Below, piece after piece: positions 10,701-20,253 of a stretch of DNA of 64,000 nt. Positions within the stretch are counted from its first letter, which is position 1, and each line of letters starts with the position of its first letter. The stretch spans positions 11,049,001-11,113,000 of the forward strand of contig NC_092198.1 in assembly GCF_043641665.1 (NCBI RefSeq), in the 5' to 3' direction. The position numbers and the translations under genes are program-made. The DNA comes from Enoplosus armatus. Its lineage: Eukaryota > Chordata > Actinopteri > Centrarchiformes > Enoplosidae. The notes under the pieces were generated by a model. It ran no database searches. It was not told where the DNA came from and saw only the letters and a list, made by a program, of their open reading frames with translations.

Positions 10701-12063
10701 CATAGCAACGCATGAACACTCATGTTGCCTTGTTTTGAACAAAGATGTAGAAGGAAGGTGACATGAGGTGAAAGCATGTGACTTTTTACCAAACATACAG
10801 ACAAGACCAAAAATAGGTCAGCTGCTCACTGTTAGGTTTTGGTTTATCTCCCATTTCTACCTTCTACCCTTTGCACTTTACATTTGCAGCAGCCTGTCAC
10901 GTGCTGGCCTTGCTGTTGTGCTTCTGCTGCAACCGCATTACCACCATAGGTAGCAGACAACAGGTAAACAAGTAAATTGTGAACTGACAATACAATCTCT
11001 CAGTGAGAAAATAATACGATCAGTTGCTGAGATAAATGCTACATTAGCTGCTTTTCTCCACAGCTGTATTTCCCAATTTCTCTTGACAGTTCCACATTTC
11101 TGGTCTTAAAAATAAATAACGGAAGGCACGCTTTCTGTGATGCTTGATTTTAGGAGCTAACTCTGTGATTTCATGTTTTAGCCTGATTAATATGTAAAGC
11201 AAAAGTTCCACATTTTGGGAAATAGTCTTACTCAGAGGTGAGAACATCAAACCACTTTCAAATCTACCTGACACACATAAGGCTACAGCCAGCATCGGAT
11301 TATCTTAGCTGAGCAGAAAGAGTGGAAACAGGGGAAACAGGGAGCCTGGTTCTGTTCGAAGGTGACAAAATCTGCCACCAGTTCACCACATAACATGTTA
11401 AATCTTGTTTTTTAAAACAACAATTCACCTTTTTATGTTTTCCCCTGTTTCCAGTCTAATTGAGTGGTATCTTACTGGTAATTCAACATTGAATAAAACA
11501 CAAGTGGGTCAAGTAAAGCAAACATAACTGAGATACGTGAATTAAGTCTTACCTGAACAGATAACCCCAACATCTTCAACGTGGCCACAGTTATTTTCCC
11601 CGAGTGGTTTGTGTGGGCACTTGAGGATGGAGGACTCAAAACCGGTACACTGCACATCATCCAGCCAGATGTGGTCCTTTCCCTCTCCAAAGAAGGCACT
11701 TTTTTTGGACTCAAGAACTGTCCCACAGTTTAACTCTCGGCACACTACGTCAGCATTGGCAATGCTCCACTGATCATCACACACTGTTCCCCAACTGTCT
11801 CTGTGGTATATCTCCAATCTACCCGAGCAACGCGAAGGCCCGACCAGCTTAACTTTCTCACATTCTGGAAATGAAAAATGAAAGCACAATAGCTGTAGGT
11901 TGTGTCACCATGAACTCAATAACAAAAAGTCGGGATGTAGAAATCTAAATATCTTATTGATATGCACGGGTTTCCAGGCATGAAACACAAATAGAACTTA
12001 CTGACCTGTGAGCAGTGATAGACTCAGTAGGCCTACAGCAGAAACAGCCCAGAGATTTGTCAT
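880..12063 (-). CDS. SRCR-Ig transmembrane receptor, CD163/M130-like
   Basis: Exons in transcription order: 12006-12063 (signal peptide), 11553-11864, 9936-10229, 9526-9840, 8711-9001, 6157-6471, 5579-5878, 5187-5495, 3811-4125, 2754-3062 (nine SRCR domains), 2339-2632 and 1890-2225 (Ig-like), 1687-1794 (transmembrane), 1159-1243 and 880-1030 (tail). Each has AG/GT borders. All joins are phase 1 except the last, which is phase 2. The total is 3792 nt, or 1263 residues, with no break. Protein order: signal 1-19, SRCR 20-939, Ig 940-1149, membrane segment about 1155-1178, then a tail of about 80 residues. SRCR domains of CD163, WC1 and DMBT1 bind proteins, polyanions or microbes at the cell surface or after secretion, so a leukocyte or epithelial recognition role is likely but inferred. 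The closest named families are CD163/M130-like and DMBT1-like; orthology is not settled because the membrane-proximal Ig pair is absent from mammalian CD163. The tail has one tyrosine (YELEPL) and no clear ITIM or ITAM. Confidence 0.85.
1890..2632 (-). other. Two membrane-proximal Ig-like domain exons
   Basis: Exon 2339-2632 encodes an Ig-like domain with the paired cysteines in EITCTVV and SYFCEYQ. Exon 1890-2225 encodes a second one with SVTCSTH and EYSCVFG, each following the D-x-x-x-x-G-x-Y-x-C pattern of an F strand. Both exons are phase 1-1, like the SRCR exons, so they can be shuffled or skipped without changing frame. They separate the SRCR array from the membrane. Confidence 0.75.
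3330..3650 (+). repeat. Dispersed teleost repeat, copy 1 (AGCTTAGCATAAAGACTG family)
   Basis: This intronic copy contains ttagcttagcttagcataaagactgaaaacggggaa in positions 3424-3460 and ends with aaaatgtcaaactattccttt near 3625-3646. Both are hallmarks of a very common percomorph repeat. Related copies are at 11205-11400, 38640-38870 and, inverted, at 41360-41580. I cannot assign a transposon class from sequence alone. Confidence 0.6.
6525..6975 (+). repeat. Dispersed repeat, copy A, interrupted by a LINE tail
   Basis: The blocks at 6530-6640 (atgagccacaccg, gggtgacatgttccttcatta) and 6830-6930 (gagagacagactaacacattgttg) recur in the same order and orientation at 17020-17140 and 17200-17310. 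This copy also holds a LINE-type 3' tail at 6718-6785 between the two blocks that the other copy lacks. The family is unidentified. Confidence 0.55.
6718..6785 (+). mobile_element. Severely 5'-truncated LINE 3' tail
   Basis: A 3' end of tgggagcacc, ccccccggggatcaataaag and a (TTCTGA)n-type tail closely matches the 3' end of the larger LINE fragment at 29533-29614. Such 5'-truncated insertions ending in a short tandem tail are typical of fish L2/Rex-type non-LTR retrotransposons. Only about 70 bases remain. Confidence 0.6.
7151..8687 (-). mobile_element. Complete Tc1-like DNA transposon in an SRCR intron
   Basis: The ends are inverted repeats: 7149-7181 and 8657-8689 are exact reverse complements over 33 bases, including TA at each edge that serves as the target duplication. 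The inner motif is acaataagttagggatattg. The 1.54 kb element contains one long intact transposase gene. It lies in the intron between SRCR domains 4 and 5, in the same orientation as the host gene. Identical repeats and an open reading frame point to a recent insertion. Confidence 0.92.
7357..8385 (-). CDS. Tc1/mariner transposase, DD34E type, apparently intact
   Basis: 342 residues from [11 protein letters not shown] at 8385; an in-frame upstream extension to 8466 has no family resemblance, so the internal methionine was chosen. It catalyses cut-and-paste transposition at TA sites. The N-terminal half has two helix-turn-helix segments ([18 protein letters not shown] near residues 27-44, and [14 protein letters not shown] near 105-118) joined by a basic, proline-rich linker ([12 protein letters not shown]). 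The catalytic acidic residues are in [13 protein letters not shown] and [12 protein letters not shown]. Spacing between the last two is 34 residues, as in the Tc1 family. No stop or frameshift is present. Length matches the family norm of about 340 residues. Whether it is expressed or active cannot be told from sequence. Confidence 0.92.
   Translation of the reverse strand: MNTRRHLTDEQCHLAIARLRVGGRQSDVARELGVSQSVISRLTSRHRTTGRVRDRPRSGAPRVTDRNDDQYLRTYALRHRYATATQLQARLRDVRGTRVSRQTIRNRLHRFGLNARRPLQVTPLTPRHRRERLQWAQDHVTWTMQQWSTVLFTDECRVTLHRNDGRQRCWRRRGERYTEFNMVPRVPFGGGGATVWAGITSQRKTDLVTVDGSVTGGSYLRDIIEPIIIPQFRQHTPNFLFMDDDAPSHRARIVTARLQEVGVPHMVWPAMSPDLNPIEHVWDQLKQRLDDRTPPPRDLAELRVALVEEWNALPQNNIMRLVRSMRRRCQAVIAANGGNTHY
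10380..10660 (+). repeat. Dispersed teleost repeat in an intron
   Basis: Blocks such as ttaaaggggcattccaccaa near 10381 and ctgatgatgtaatcagggcgg near 10500 resemble a repeat I have seen in many percomorph introns. There is only one copy in this window, so the call rests on memory of the family. Confidence 0.4.
11205..11400 (+). repeat. Dispersed teleost repeat, copy 2
   Basis: Starts ttccacattttgggaaatag and contains the gctacagccagc, ttatcttagct and gaaacagggagcctggttctg blocks that also occur, diverged, at 3330-3650. It is intronic, between SRCR domains 1 and 2. Confidence 0.55.
12006..12063 (-). other. Signal-peptide exon and start codon of the SRCR receptor
   Basis: ATG at 12063-12061 opens [20 protein letters not shown], a short N-region, a hydrophobic core and a small residue near the predicted cleavage point. 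The exon ends in a phase 1 donor (CAG|GT), matching the phase 1 start of the first SRCR exon. This start was chosen because it is the only upstream exon giving a signal peptide in frame. Confidence 0.8.
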
Positions 12064-12226
12064 TAATGTTTCAAACAATATTGTCCATTAAATGCATAGC
12101 AGTCAGTGTTGTAATTTATTAAATGTATTACGAATCAATATAAGGCCCCTTGAGATGTAGCATTATATTTTCCTGCAGGTCCCAAAATATATAACACATA
12201 TATAACACAATTATCCAACATAAACT

Positions 12227-12273
12227 TTGTCAAATTGATCAAAGAAAGAATATTTCTTTGATCAATTTGACAA
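12227..12273. repeat. Perfect 21-bp inverted repeat with a 5-base loop
   Basis: 12227-12247 and 12253-12273 are exact reverse complements, separated by gaata. The sequence is AT-rich and sits about 170 bases upstream of the receptor start codon, in the 5' UTR intron or promoter region. It could form a cruciform or an RNA hairpin; no protein-binding consensus is obvious beyond a repeated TTGATCAA-like core. Confidence 0.8.
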
Positions 12274-12462
12274 CACTTTCAATAATAAAATACTATTCTT
12301 TTGACACAAACGCTTACAACTTCTGTTTACTGTAAATCTCTCATGGTTTTGAGAGTATGCAACCAAACTATTTGACTCTTCTGCACTCATACAGTTTGAT
12401 TTAAGATGTAAAGAAAACAAAAGTCAAAAGGAAGAAGTCAAACTGAAAAAACAGAAACTTAC

Positions 12463-12730
12463 CTATTGACATATAAAAAATGAAACGTCGTTTTTCTGCA
12501 GAAATGGAGATCATATTGTGTATTCGAAGTGGGTCAAATGCTGTCAAGGTACAGTAGAAACGAAAGAAGTATTGTTACTCTTCATTCAAAAAGGGTGTTG
12601 TCTTTGTGGTGCTGTTTGTCTGTAGCAGAAAAATACTTTTTATCAAAATCTGGTGATAGAGTATCCCTCTTACCTTCAAAATCCAACAAGTCTGGGCAGC
12701 TATTAAAATCAACTAACAATTCAAAATAAA
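12463..12730 (-). other. Candidate 5' UTR exon and promoter of the SRCR receptor
   Basis: On the minus strand a strong donor (AATAG|GTAAGTTT) lies at 12463/12462, upstream of the signal-peptide exon. It may end a non-coding first exon. The matching acceptor between 12300 and 12064 is unclear, with one candidate CTGCAG near 12176. No TATA box was firmly identified. Confidence 0.3.
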
Positions 12731-14489
12731 AGGTTGATCATGTTGGAAACACCAAAAGGAAAGAAGCCCGTGTACAGATCCAGTAATTGTTACAAATAAA
12801 ACGGGGCTGCCTGGACTTGGACTGCAACCTGGATGCATGTTGACATTTTGATCAATCATTAAAGACAGAGGATGATGGGAGATCATTTTGTTTTACACAA
12901 CATCTACATTACTATTTGAAAAAGACATTATACTCAACAAGAAAACACACCCACATGTAACATAATGCTGCAAGCAGTTGTACATGATAATAACACTTAT
13001 TTACGGACACGACAAATGATCAGCTGCAGAAAAACAAAAGGGAAATGCAGATCAAAGGAGAGTTGTTATGTACAAATGTCAAGAGGTTCACTTGACCACT
13101 GACTCCCAATGCTAAACAGAACCACCTTTCCCCTCCCACCTCATTCACTGCCGTCCTTTTTATGTTGAATTTGTACACAACACAGCCATCTCCCCCCTTT
13201 CAGTGAAGTAGTATGAACTAGCATAAAGACATTTGCTATATGTTGTACCTCCAATTTGAAAATATTAATGCAAATCCATTCCACATTCAATTCCATTATA
13301 AATGTAAGCTTTGCTACACCGAAAATTATTTGGCAGGTGCGTTCTTATTTAAATTTTAATCCTACCAATAATGATACATTTTTAAACATGAAAAGAAAAT
13401 ATTCAAATTATTCTTTTTGTTTTGTTGTATATTGTGTATTTAACCTTAATATGGTCAATCCTGGTTAATATCTTAACATTTTTTTTACCTGGATTTTGCT
13501 GTAAAAAGAATCCAGGTCTGTTTTGTCTGTATTTTGTAAATCCATGGCCATTATGGACAAGAGTCCTCCTCTGATGCACCTTTAAACGGATTGTTTACCC
13601 AAAAGCACTCAAATGTCATTTTCTTACCTTACGAAATGGGTTGATGCAGTTTTTTGCTCATCAGAACAATTAATAATCTGAGGCAACAGACCTCAATCCA
13701 CTGAGATTTGTTCTTTCACAAATGCTTGACCTGACAGAACCAGTTCTTGTCCCACATCTTACCATTAACATGACTCACCAACACTTCCCCTTGTGAAGGT
13801 TTGAACCTCAGTAACTTTTGCATTTTTTTAGTTCCTGTTATGCATCTCAAAATATTTTGCATCGACAGTGTCTTCTGTGAAATGTCATGGGAGCAACCAG
13901 AATTGCTACTGCACAATTGGAGCCACAGTCGATGCTGCAAGTAGATTTCCAACCGTTCTCAAAGCGCCCCCAAAAAACGTGGAACAGCCGGATGCAAAAT
14001 CAGCAATATCCAGGAATGCATTCATATTTTGATAGAATTTATTGGCATTATTTCACCTGTCTGAATGTGGTTTTTGCCAAGGTCATGTTCTTTTGTCTAT
14101 AATATATTGTACATTACATGGACGCTGTGCGTGACATTGCCTAACTGACTTGTCTATTCAGCAATTTGAGTTGCCTGGTTTGTTCCATCTGTTTGCACAC
14201 ATGATGAATTTCCTTAATTTGCCTCCAGTTACAGTAGCACGTGTCGCCATTTCACAAAATGACCACATATTACACTTCCTGAGGCCACATTATATCATGA
14301 AAAATCATTTCATAAATTTTTTTCCTACGTGTTCACTGATTAACTCTTGCCTATACATATTTAACTAGTATATAACTGATAAATAATTATTGGTTTTGAG
14401 TTGAGTTATTGTAAGCTAAATAGGCCTTTTCCCTGCAGACGTCATAGTAAGAAAAGCACAGGTGTTACTAATAACATTAAGGACGGCCT

Positions 14490-14890
14490 AATGTTTTTCA
14501 CAACCTGGGGGTCGGGACACCCCCTTAAGGGGTTATAAAATAAATCTGAGGGGCTGAAAGAGGATTAACAAGAAAGGAAAGAAAAAAAATCTGGCACATA
14601 ATAGTCTCAAATATTTGCCTTTGTCTCGCGAAGCACCTCTAAGAACTAATAAATGAAACAGTCTTAGAAGGGAACATCAGTGTTTGGTTAGACTGCAGTC
14701 TTCTCAGTCTTCTATCAGTGTTTTCTCTTATGACAGAACTGAGGATACTGAGGTTTGGACAGCAGGTTAAGCACATATTGATGTCTGGGTAAATCATTAC
14801 AGACACAGAGATATGCATCATTCTCTGATGGGAAATGACATTACAACTCATCTGGGACAAGAGGGCACTATGAGGGCACTATGAGCTGCC
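14490..14890. repeat. Teleost dispersed repeat with the cctgggggtcgggac block
   Basis: The run acaacctgggggtcgggac, followed by aaataaatctgaggggctg and later aatgaaacagtcttagaagg, matches a widespread percomorph repeat as I remember it. The class is uncertain. The direct duplication gagggcactatgag near 14862-14885 is a small tandem repeat at its edge. Confidence 0.45.
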
Positions 14891-16839
14891 TGAAAACAAG
14901 AAAGCAGTCTAGCAACCCTTGAAGAATCGTCAGGACACTTACCTGCTAGAAGTGAGTAAAAAAAAGCTTTAAATGGAGAGATGCAGGCATTCAGTGTTTT
15001 TAAATCATCAATAATTTGTAAATAGCAAGTACAGTATGTATCTTTTCATTTACTGGTGTCAGATTAGAGGAAATTGTTGCCAACAAACATCCATTCATCT
15101 GTAGTACAAAGCATTTCAAAGGTTTTCATGAAATGGATGAATATTAAAGATATACTTTGAACATCACAATTAAAATGAATGAAAGATTTTAATTCACAGC
15201 CACAACAAAGGCAATACTGTGTCAGATTAATCTGCTCCATCCGCCGTTTCTCCCTCTTCTGCCTCCACTTGTCCTGTTTTCTCTATTTACATTTGCAACA
15301 TCCTAAAATCTCCTTCCAGACTCCTTCCTCAACTGTCCACTAGCTGCCACTGCAGAGCTTCCCGCTCCAAATGACTCCACCTCCAGGCTGATCAGCTACT
15401 CACCATTAGTTTGTTCCATTGCCTGTTGTTTGACTATCTTCATGTTGCTTACTGTAAGGCTGCTTTTTGACCAAGTAACGACAGATTTTTCTCCCACGCC
15501 ACCTGTCTCTGGAGTCTGTAATTGAGTCCATTCTTCTTGTCCAGGTTTTGCAACCACTGCACAGGTGTGTCCAAGAGGTGGTGATGTTTACTGAGTTTAT
15601 TCTGACTCTGCAGGTATGATATGCCTACATGACACCAAAGAACATTTGTTTACCAAATTTTGCTTTCACTTGTCAATATGGGTTTCTGCATCACAAAAAA
15701 CAAAATGACCTCCCAACCTCTGCAACAAAGGGGTTTCGAATATGCAAAGTGTAGCACTTTAATCACTTTCTGAAGCTAATTTTGTAGTAGTATTACTTGG
15801 ACAAAAACATGCACATGAAAAATACTGAGGTCCATCAACTGAAAATATTGTAATTTGCTTTGTTGTGTGAAATACGCATACAGTTAATTGTTTGTGTGTG
15901 TCCTTCATGTGTAAACATAAAGGAATTAGTCAACCACTCACCCATGATAATTTAATAAGGACAAGAGACATGAAGAGAAAGGGCTTAGCGCTGGAGTTTG
16001 GGAGAGAGAACATAGGATACTGATTGGATGACGGGACTAATAGTTGGCCGTGATGTGTTAATTTATGTTCATGACATATGTAAAACACACAGAGGGCAGT
16101 CCGCTCACATTTCAGCATTTGTTTACTCAGACATTTGGAAATAGAAAGAGAGAAGGGGAGGCAGAGTCTTTCAGCGCAGAGCTTTTCCACTCGATTATCT
16201 CTGAGCAATAAACTACAATTTCTTATCTCCTGTCCTCTGTCAGATAAGACTTTGATAATCTGTGAAGCGTACTCCTGTAGCTCATGTGACCATGATTGTA
16301 ACCATGCCTTGTCTATGGCAGTCTTGATTAGAGGATAAAGCTGGTGATTATCTATATTTTTATGTTGTCAACAAATCCCATGAAAAAGGGAAAAATGAAA
16401 CTGGAAAATTGCATTTCCTACTGAAAATGCATATGAATGCTGACAGCTGAAATAAATCACAAAGCATTGCTGAAAATGCAGAAATCTGAAATTAATTTGC
16501 TTTAAAAATCTGAAAGCTCAAATATATTGCACCACACTGCTCAAAAACCTGGAAGCTTAACTGTAATGTCAATGGTTGTCACTTCTATTGTAATAAATTG
16601 TTAAGTACCAAGTATAAATGGTTAAAAAAAAAAAAAAAGTTGAATAGAAGCATAAATTAAAAGAGCAAGTTTTAAGATTTGAATGGTTTCTGTAGCTTAA
16701 AATAAAGCTTAAAATATGCAAGTAGTAGTTGTCTGAAAACATAGAATAAATTACAGAGCATTTCTGAGAATTCAGAAACCTGAAATGAATTACTTATCTT
16801 AAAATTCCAGCCTTGTCTTTAGTCCCCCAGTAAGCTCCT

Positions 16840-17360
16840 GTTACAAGCTGGGGGTTTTATTTTGAAAGTCCAGCATTGTTTGTGGTTTGTTCCACTCAAA
16901 GAAGAGACCATCATTCGAAAAATGGAGGTCGTATCGGTGAAATGACCTCACCGTCAGCACCGGAAGGTATTGCTGAACATGTAGATAGTAGTAGTAGCAG
17001 TAAAGGATGTAGTAGACACATGAATGAGCCACACCGATGCACTGGGTGACATGTTCCTTCATTACAATGAACCTGGGCACAGTAGTTTATTTTGGGAAAA
17101 TCCTACATGCACTGTCCTGCTGCCGTGAATAATCACTAGAGCACCAAATGAGTATTAATCCATGGCTTAAAATAGCCCGCAACAAATACACTATATACTC
17201 CTGTTTGAGTTATGTTTGCTTCAGTAGGACTGAATGGGATGTACACAGAGAGGGTATGGAAGACAGATCGTGCCAAGAGACAGACCAACACATTGTTGGT
17301 TTTGGTCTTTTTATTGGATTTATCAAACAAAAATACATAGAATAACAGCAACCTTGTCCT
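16840..17360 (+). repeat. Dispersed repeat, copy B
   Basis: Same order and orientation as copy A at 6525-6975: atgagccacaccgatgc with gggtgacatgttccttcatta near 17025-17064, then agagacagaccaacacattgttgg near 17276-17300. It is uninterrupted, so it shows the pre-insertion state of copy A. No coding potential was seen. Confidence 0.55.
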
Positions 17361-17532
17361 TTAATAAAAGTAGTTTGGCAGTGGAATGATACGAGAACAA
17401 GGTTTGTTTTATATGATGGCAGGGTCTATAAACTTAACATGAATGCTGGCAAATGATATTAGGTATATTTTTTTTTATCATTTAGTCTCATCTGCTTTGT
17501 GTTAAGCTGCATTTGTCCCGGTCACCTCTCTC

Positions 17533-17694
17533 TCACACACACACAGACACACAGACACACAGACACACACACACACACACGATGGCTCAGGTTGTTTCAG
17601 GTTGCATTAAGTGCTGCATCTCAGGACACCTCACACTTAACACGGCCTTCATTAACAGCTGCTGATTGAGAAAGACACACACACACACACACAC
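17533..17694. repeat. Two CA microsatellites
   Basis: Tracts of (CA)n with interspersed GA units occur at 17533-17580 and 17675-17694. These are ordinary dinucleotide repeats near the 3' end of sh3bgrl2. Confidence 0.9.
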
Positions 17695-18127
17695 GATACA
17701 GGTGACTTGTGCTGCACTGCTGTACCTGATCAGTTCACTGCATTGTAGATGGACCTAAAGCAACTGGTCTACTGATGCAAAAGCTGCTACATAGTCTTCT
17801 AGTTTGCACAGAATTTATGCTACCAACAGTGTTTGTCACAGTGTGTTAAACATGAAAAGGAAACACAAATGCATCATCGTAAAGTTAATCCCCTTGTTTT
17901 GTGTTTAAGTCTTGGTGGCCTCTTAAGAATCGGACACTTCGTGGAGATGGTGGAATTTTGTTTAAAGAGTTTTTGAAGTCAGGGGAAGTCGTACAGGGTG
18001 AAATCCACGGGGTCTGATGTTTGGCGACCTGCTGGCATCGTAGCAGAAGGAACACAGGAAGTGATGCCATTTTTGTCCTCATATTTTAAGGTTCCCTGGA
18101 CGTCACATACCAGCAGTTTGACTTAGG

Positions 18128-20172
18128 TTACGACTCGGAATCCTAGAGATTGGGGGGCAAAAAACAATTATCATCTACATTCTCCGTAGATTTACTAGAC
18201 CACACATTATATGCTATATATATAACTGAATGCATCTGCAGCATCCTGCTGGTTTATATGTAATCAGATCTTTTTTAACTTAGTTATCCAATCAACCTCT
18301 AGAGGAGATGGAAAAGGGATGTGACCGGGGGAAATCAAATACATACTCTTTAGTGATGAATAGAAATAAGCTCCTTTGATGTTAGACAATAGGATCATCG
18401 AATGGTCCCAGTAATTTTGTGTTCTTTCAAAATCACTGACATAGTCCAGTTCCAATATGAAGATGAGACTCCATATTTATATTTGGGAGACACAGCAGAT
18501 AAATCTCAATATTTGTATAACGGATTGAGGGGGAGGAGACAAGGCCTCTGAATCTAGATGTATGGGATTAGTTGGGTTTTTTTCTCCCAAAAGAAGCTGA
18601 TGCGCTTTAAATACCAATAAGCTATAAATCAAATGTTTCAGAGGCAGTTTACAGAAATTAGTGAAACTTGTTGGCTGCATGATTTATACCACAGAGACAG
18701 CATGTATTTCTGTGTCCAAATTGTGAATGCACTTGCTGGTGTTAATGTGCCATACAGCCACAAATGCCTACACACTCTCCCTTACTTTCACTGAGGGCTG
18801 GGAACTGAGCCCAAGGAATGCAAACACAGTGTTGTCCTCCTTTGATTGGAAGAAGTCTTCATAGTCCTGAGGGGAAAGACAAAAAAAAGAGGATGTTGAG
18901 TGTTACATAATCTCCACAATTTGAAAGATGGTTGTAAACAACGCTGCCAAGTAGTCCCTCCACTGCTGTTTTTAATGTAACTCAATGGCCATGACATTGC
19001 AGAGTAATGTTGGATTACCTTGGCCAGTGAAAGTGACAGCAGACAGAGCAGATAATCTGCCCCATCCATGAAACTGGATTACGACAGGATTACAGAGTAG
19101 CGTGCAAAGTGGAGGACATAAAATGGCAAGCTCTGACTGATCAAACTCATTCACCAGCATAGTTAGCTCAACCTTGTACTGACTTGCATTTATGTGAATT
19201 ATTGACATAACCATCTTGAGCTTTAACAATAATCCATACTCCATATGTAAAAACTCAATTTCATGGTCTCCGCCTTTAAAATAAATTATAATCCTGTGTC
19301 CCTCTTTACTCCTCCTGTAAAATGTTACTTTATTTAGGATGACTCATTTGAACTCGGCATAAATCTATCCAATCAAATGTGATTTAGGGCGATTGGCTAA
19401 CTCCGCCCATCATATAAAACAACACTTGACGTTAGCTTGTGGGTCATAGTAACTAACAGAGCGATGTAATGGATCAGAGGAGTATGTTGTTGTTGTTTAT
19501 CCATAAGGATATGTGTATAGATGACAATCAATGAAAACTTCACATGGTACCTACTGTAAATACTATAAAACAGAACGCCGTCCAAAAAATGGACGGTTGC
19601 TTATTATAAACATTAGAAACACAAATCCATCGCACCCCACAGTAGCGATCCTCGTTGAAGATCTGTGGAGGCAGTGGGTTGCCTTTCTCCGGCTGCTTGT
19701 CTCTGGGGATGTTACGGTACATCCAGAGCCTCTGCTCCTCCAGCATGGTAATGTCTACTTCCTGGAAGCTGATTCGATTGGCCTCCAGGAAACCCACCAC
19801 TGCCTGCTGATGCTTCTTTACCTGGAGAGGGTGAAAATGAATAAAAGAAAGAACAGTGGAGGAGGGTTGGTTTGGGAGAGATGGTCGCCTGTAAGAAGAT
19901 ACAGATGTCCATAAAAAAAAACCTTATAAAAAGAAAAATGACAACGGCTTTGCTACATCAACAATAAGCCAAAGTGAACAAATGTACATTATCTGCAAAG
20001 GTATAATCTCATATTGCCTTCATGTGTACATAAAGTGCAGCTGGACACTGTGCAGTATGTGCGTATGGCGTTCCCCATCTCTGTATACTGCTCTTGGCCA
20101 AGCAATTGGATCTTTAATACACTCCTGCAATGACAAACCATAAGCAGACCCCCATCGAATCAGAGCAGGGTT

Positions 20173-20253
<81 letters not shown>

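Larger units (their letters stand above)
2754..11864 (-). other. Array of nine single-exon SRCR domains
   Basis: Nine exons of 291-315 nt, each encoding one SRCR domain with the R-L-x-N-G-x-x-x-C-x-G-R-V-E opening. From the N-terminus: long, then short-long three times, then long, long. The long type (domains 1, 3, 5, 7, 8, 9; 103-105 codons) mostly keeps GTVCDDxW and the C-G-H-x-E-D-A-G-V-x-C ending. The short type (domains 2, 4, 6; 97-100 codons) lacks both. All domains have the eight group B cysteines except domain 6, which has six. The pattern suggests tandem duplication of a two-exon unit. Confidence 0.8.
12731..18127. other. Intergenic region between the SRCR gene and sh3bgrl2
   Basis: No credible coding exon was found. 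It holds a teleost repeat at about 14490-14890, a dispersed repeat at 16840-17360, and CA tracts at 17533-17580 and 17675-17694. Part of the 3' UTR of sh3bgrl2 must extend below 18128, but its end could not be placed. Open frames here are short and show no recognisable domain. Confidence 0.5.

Noticed and set aside
13716..13952. Frame starting MEIYLQHRLW, resembling an SRCR opening (VEIYHxxxW)
   Set aside because: The cysteine spacing and the rest of the domain do not follow the SRCR pattern, and there is no acceptor in phase 1. Treated as chance.
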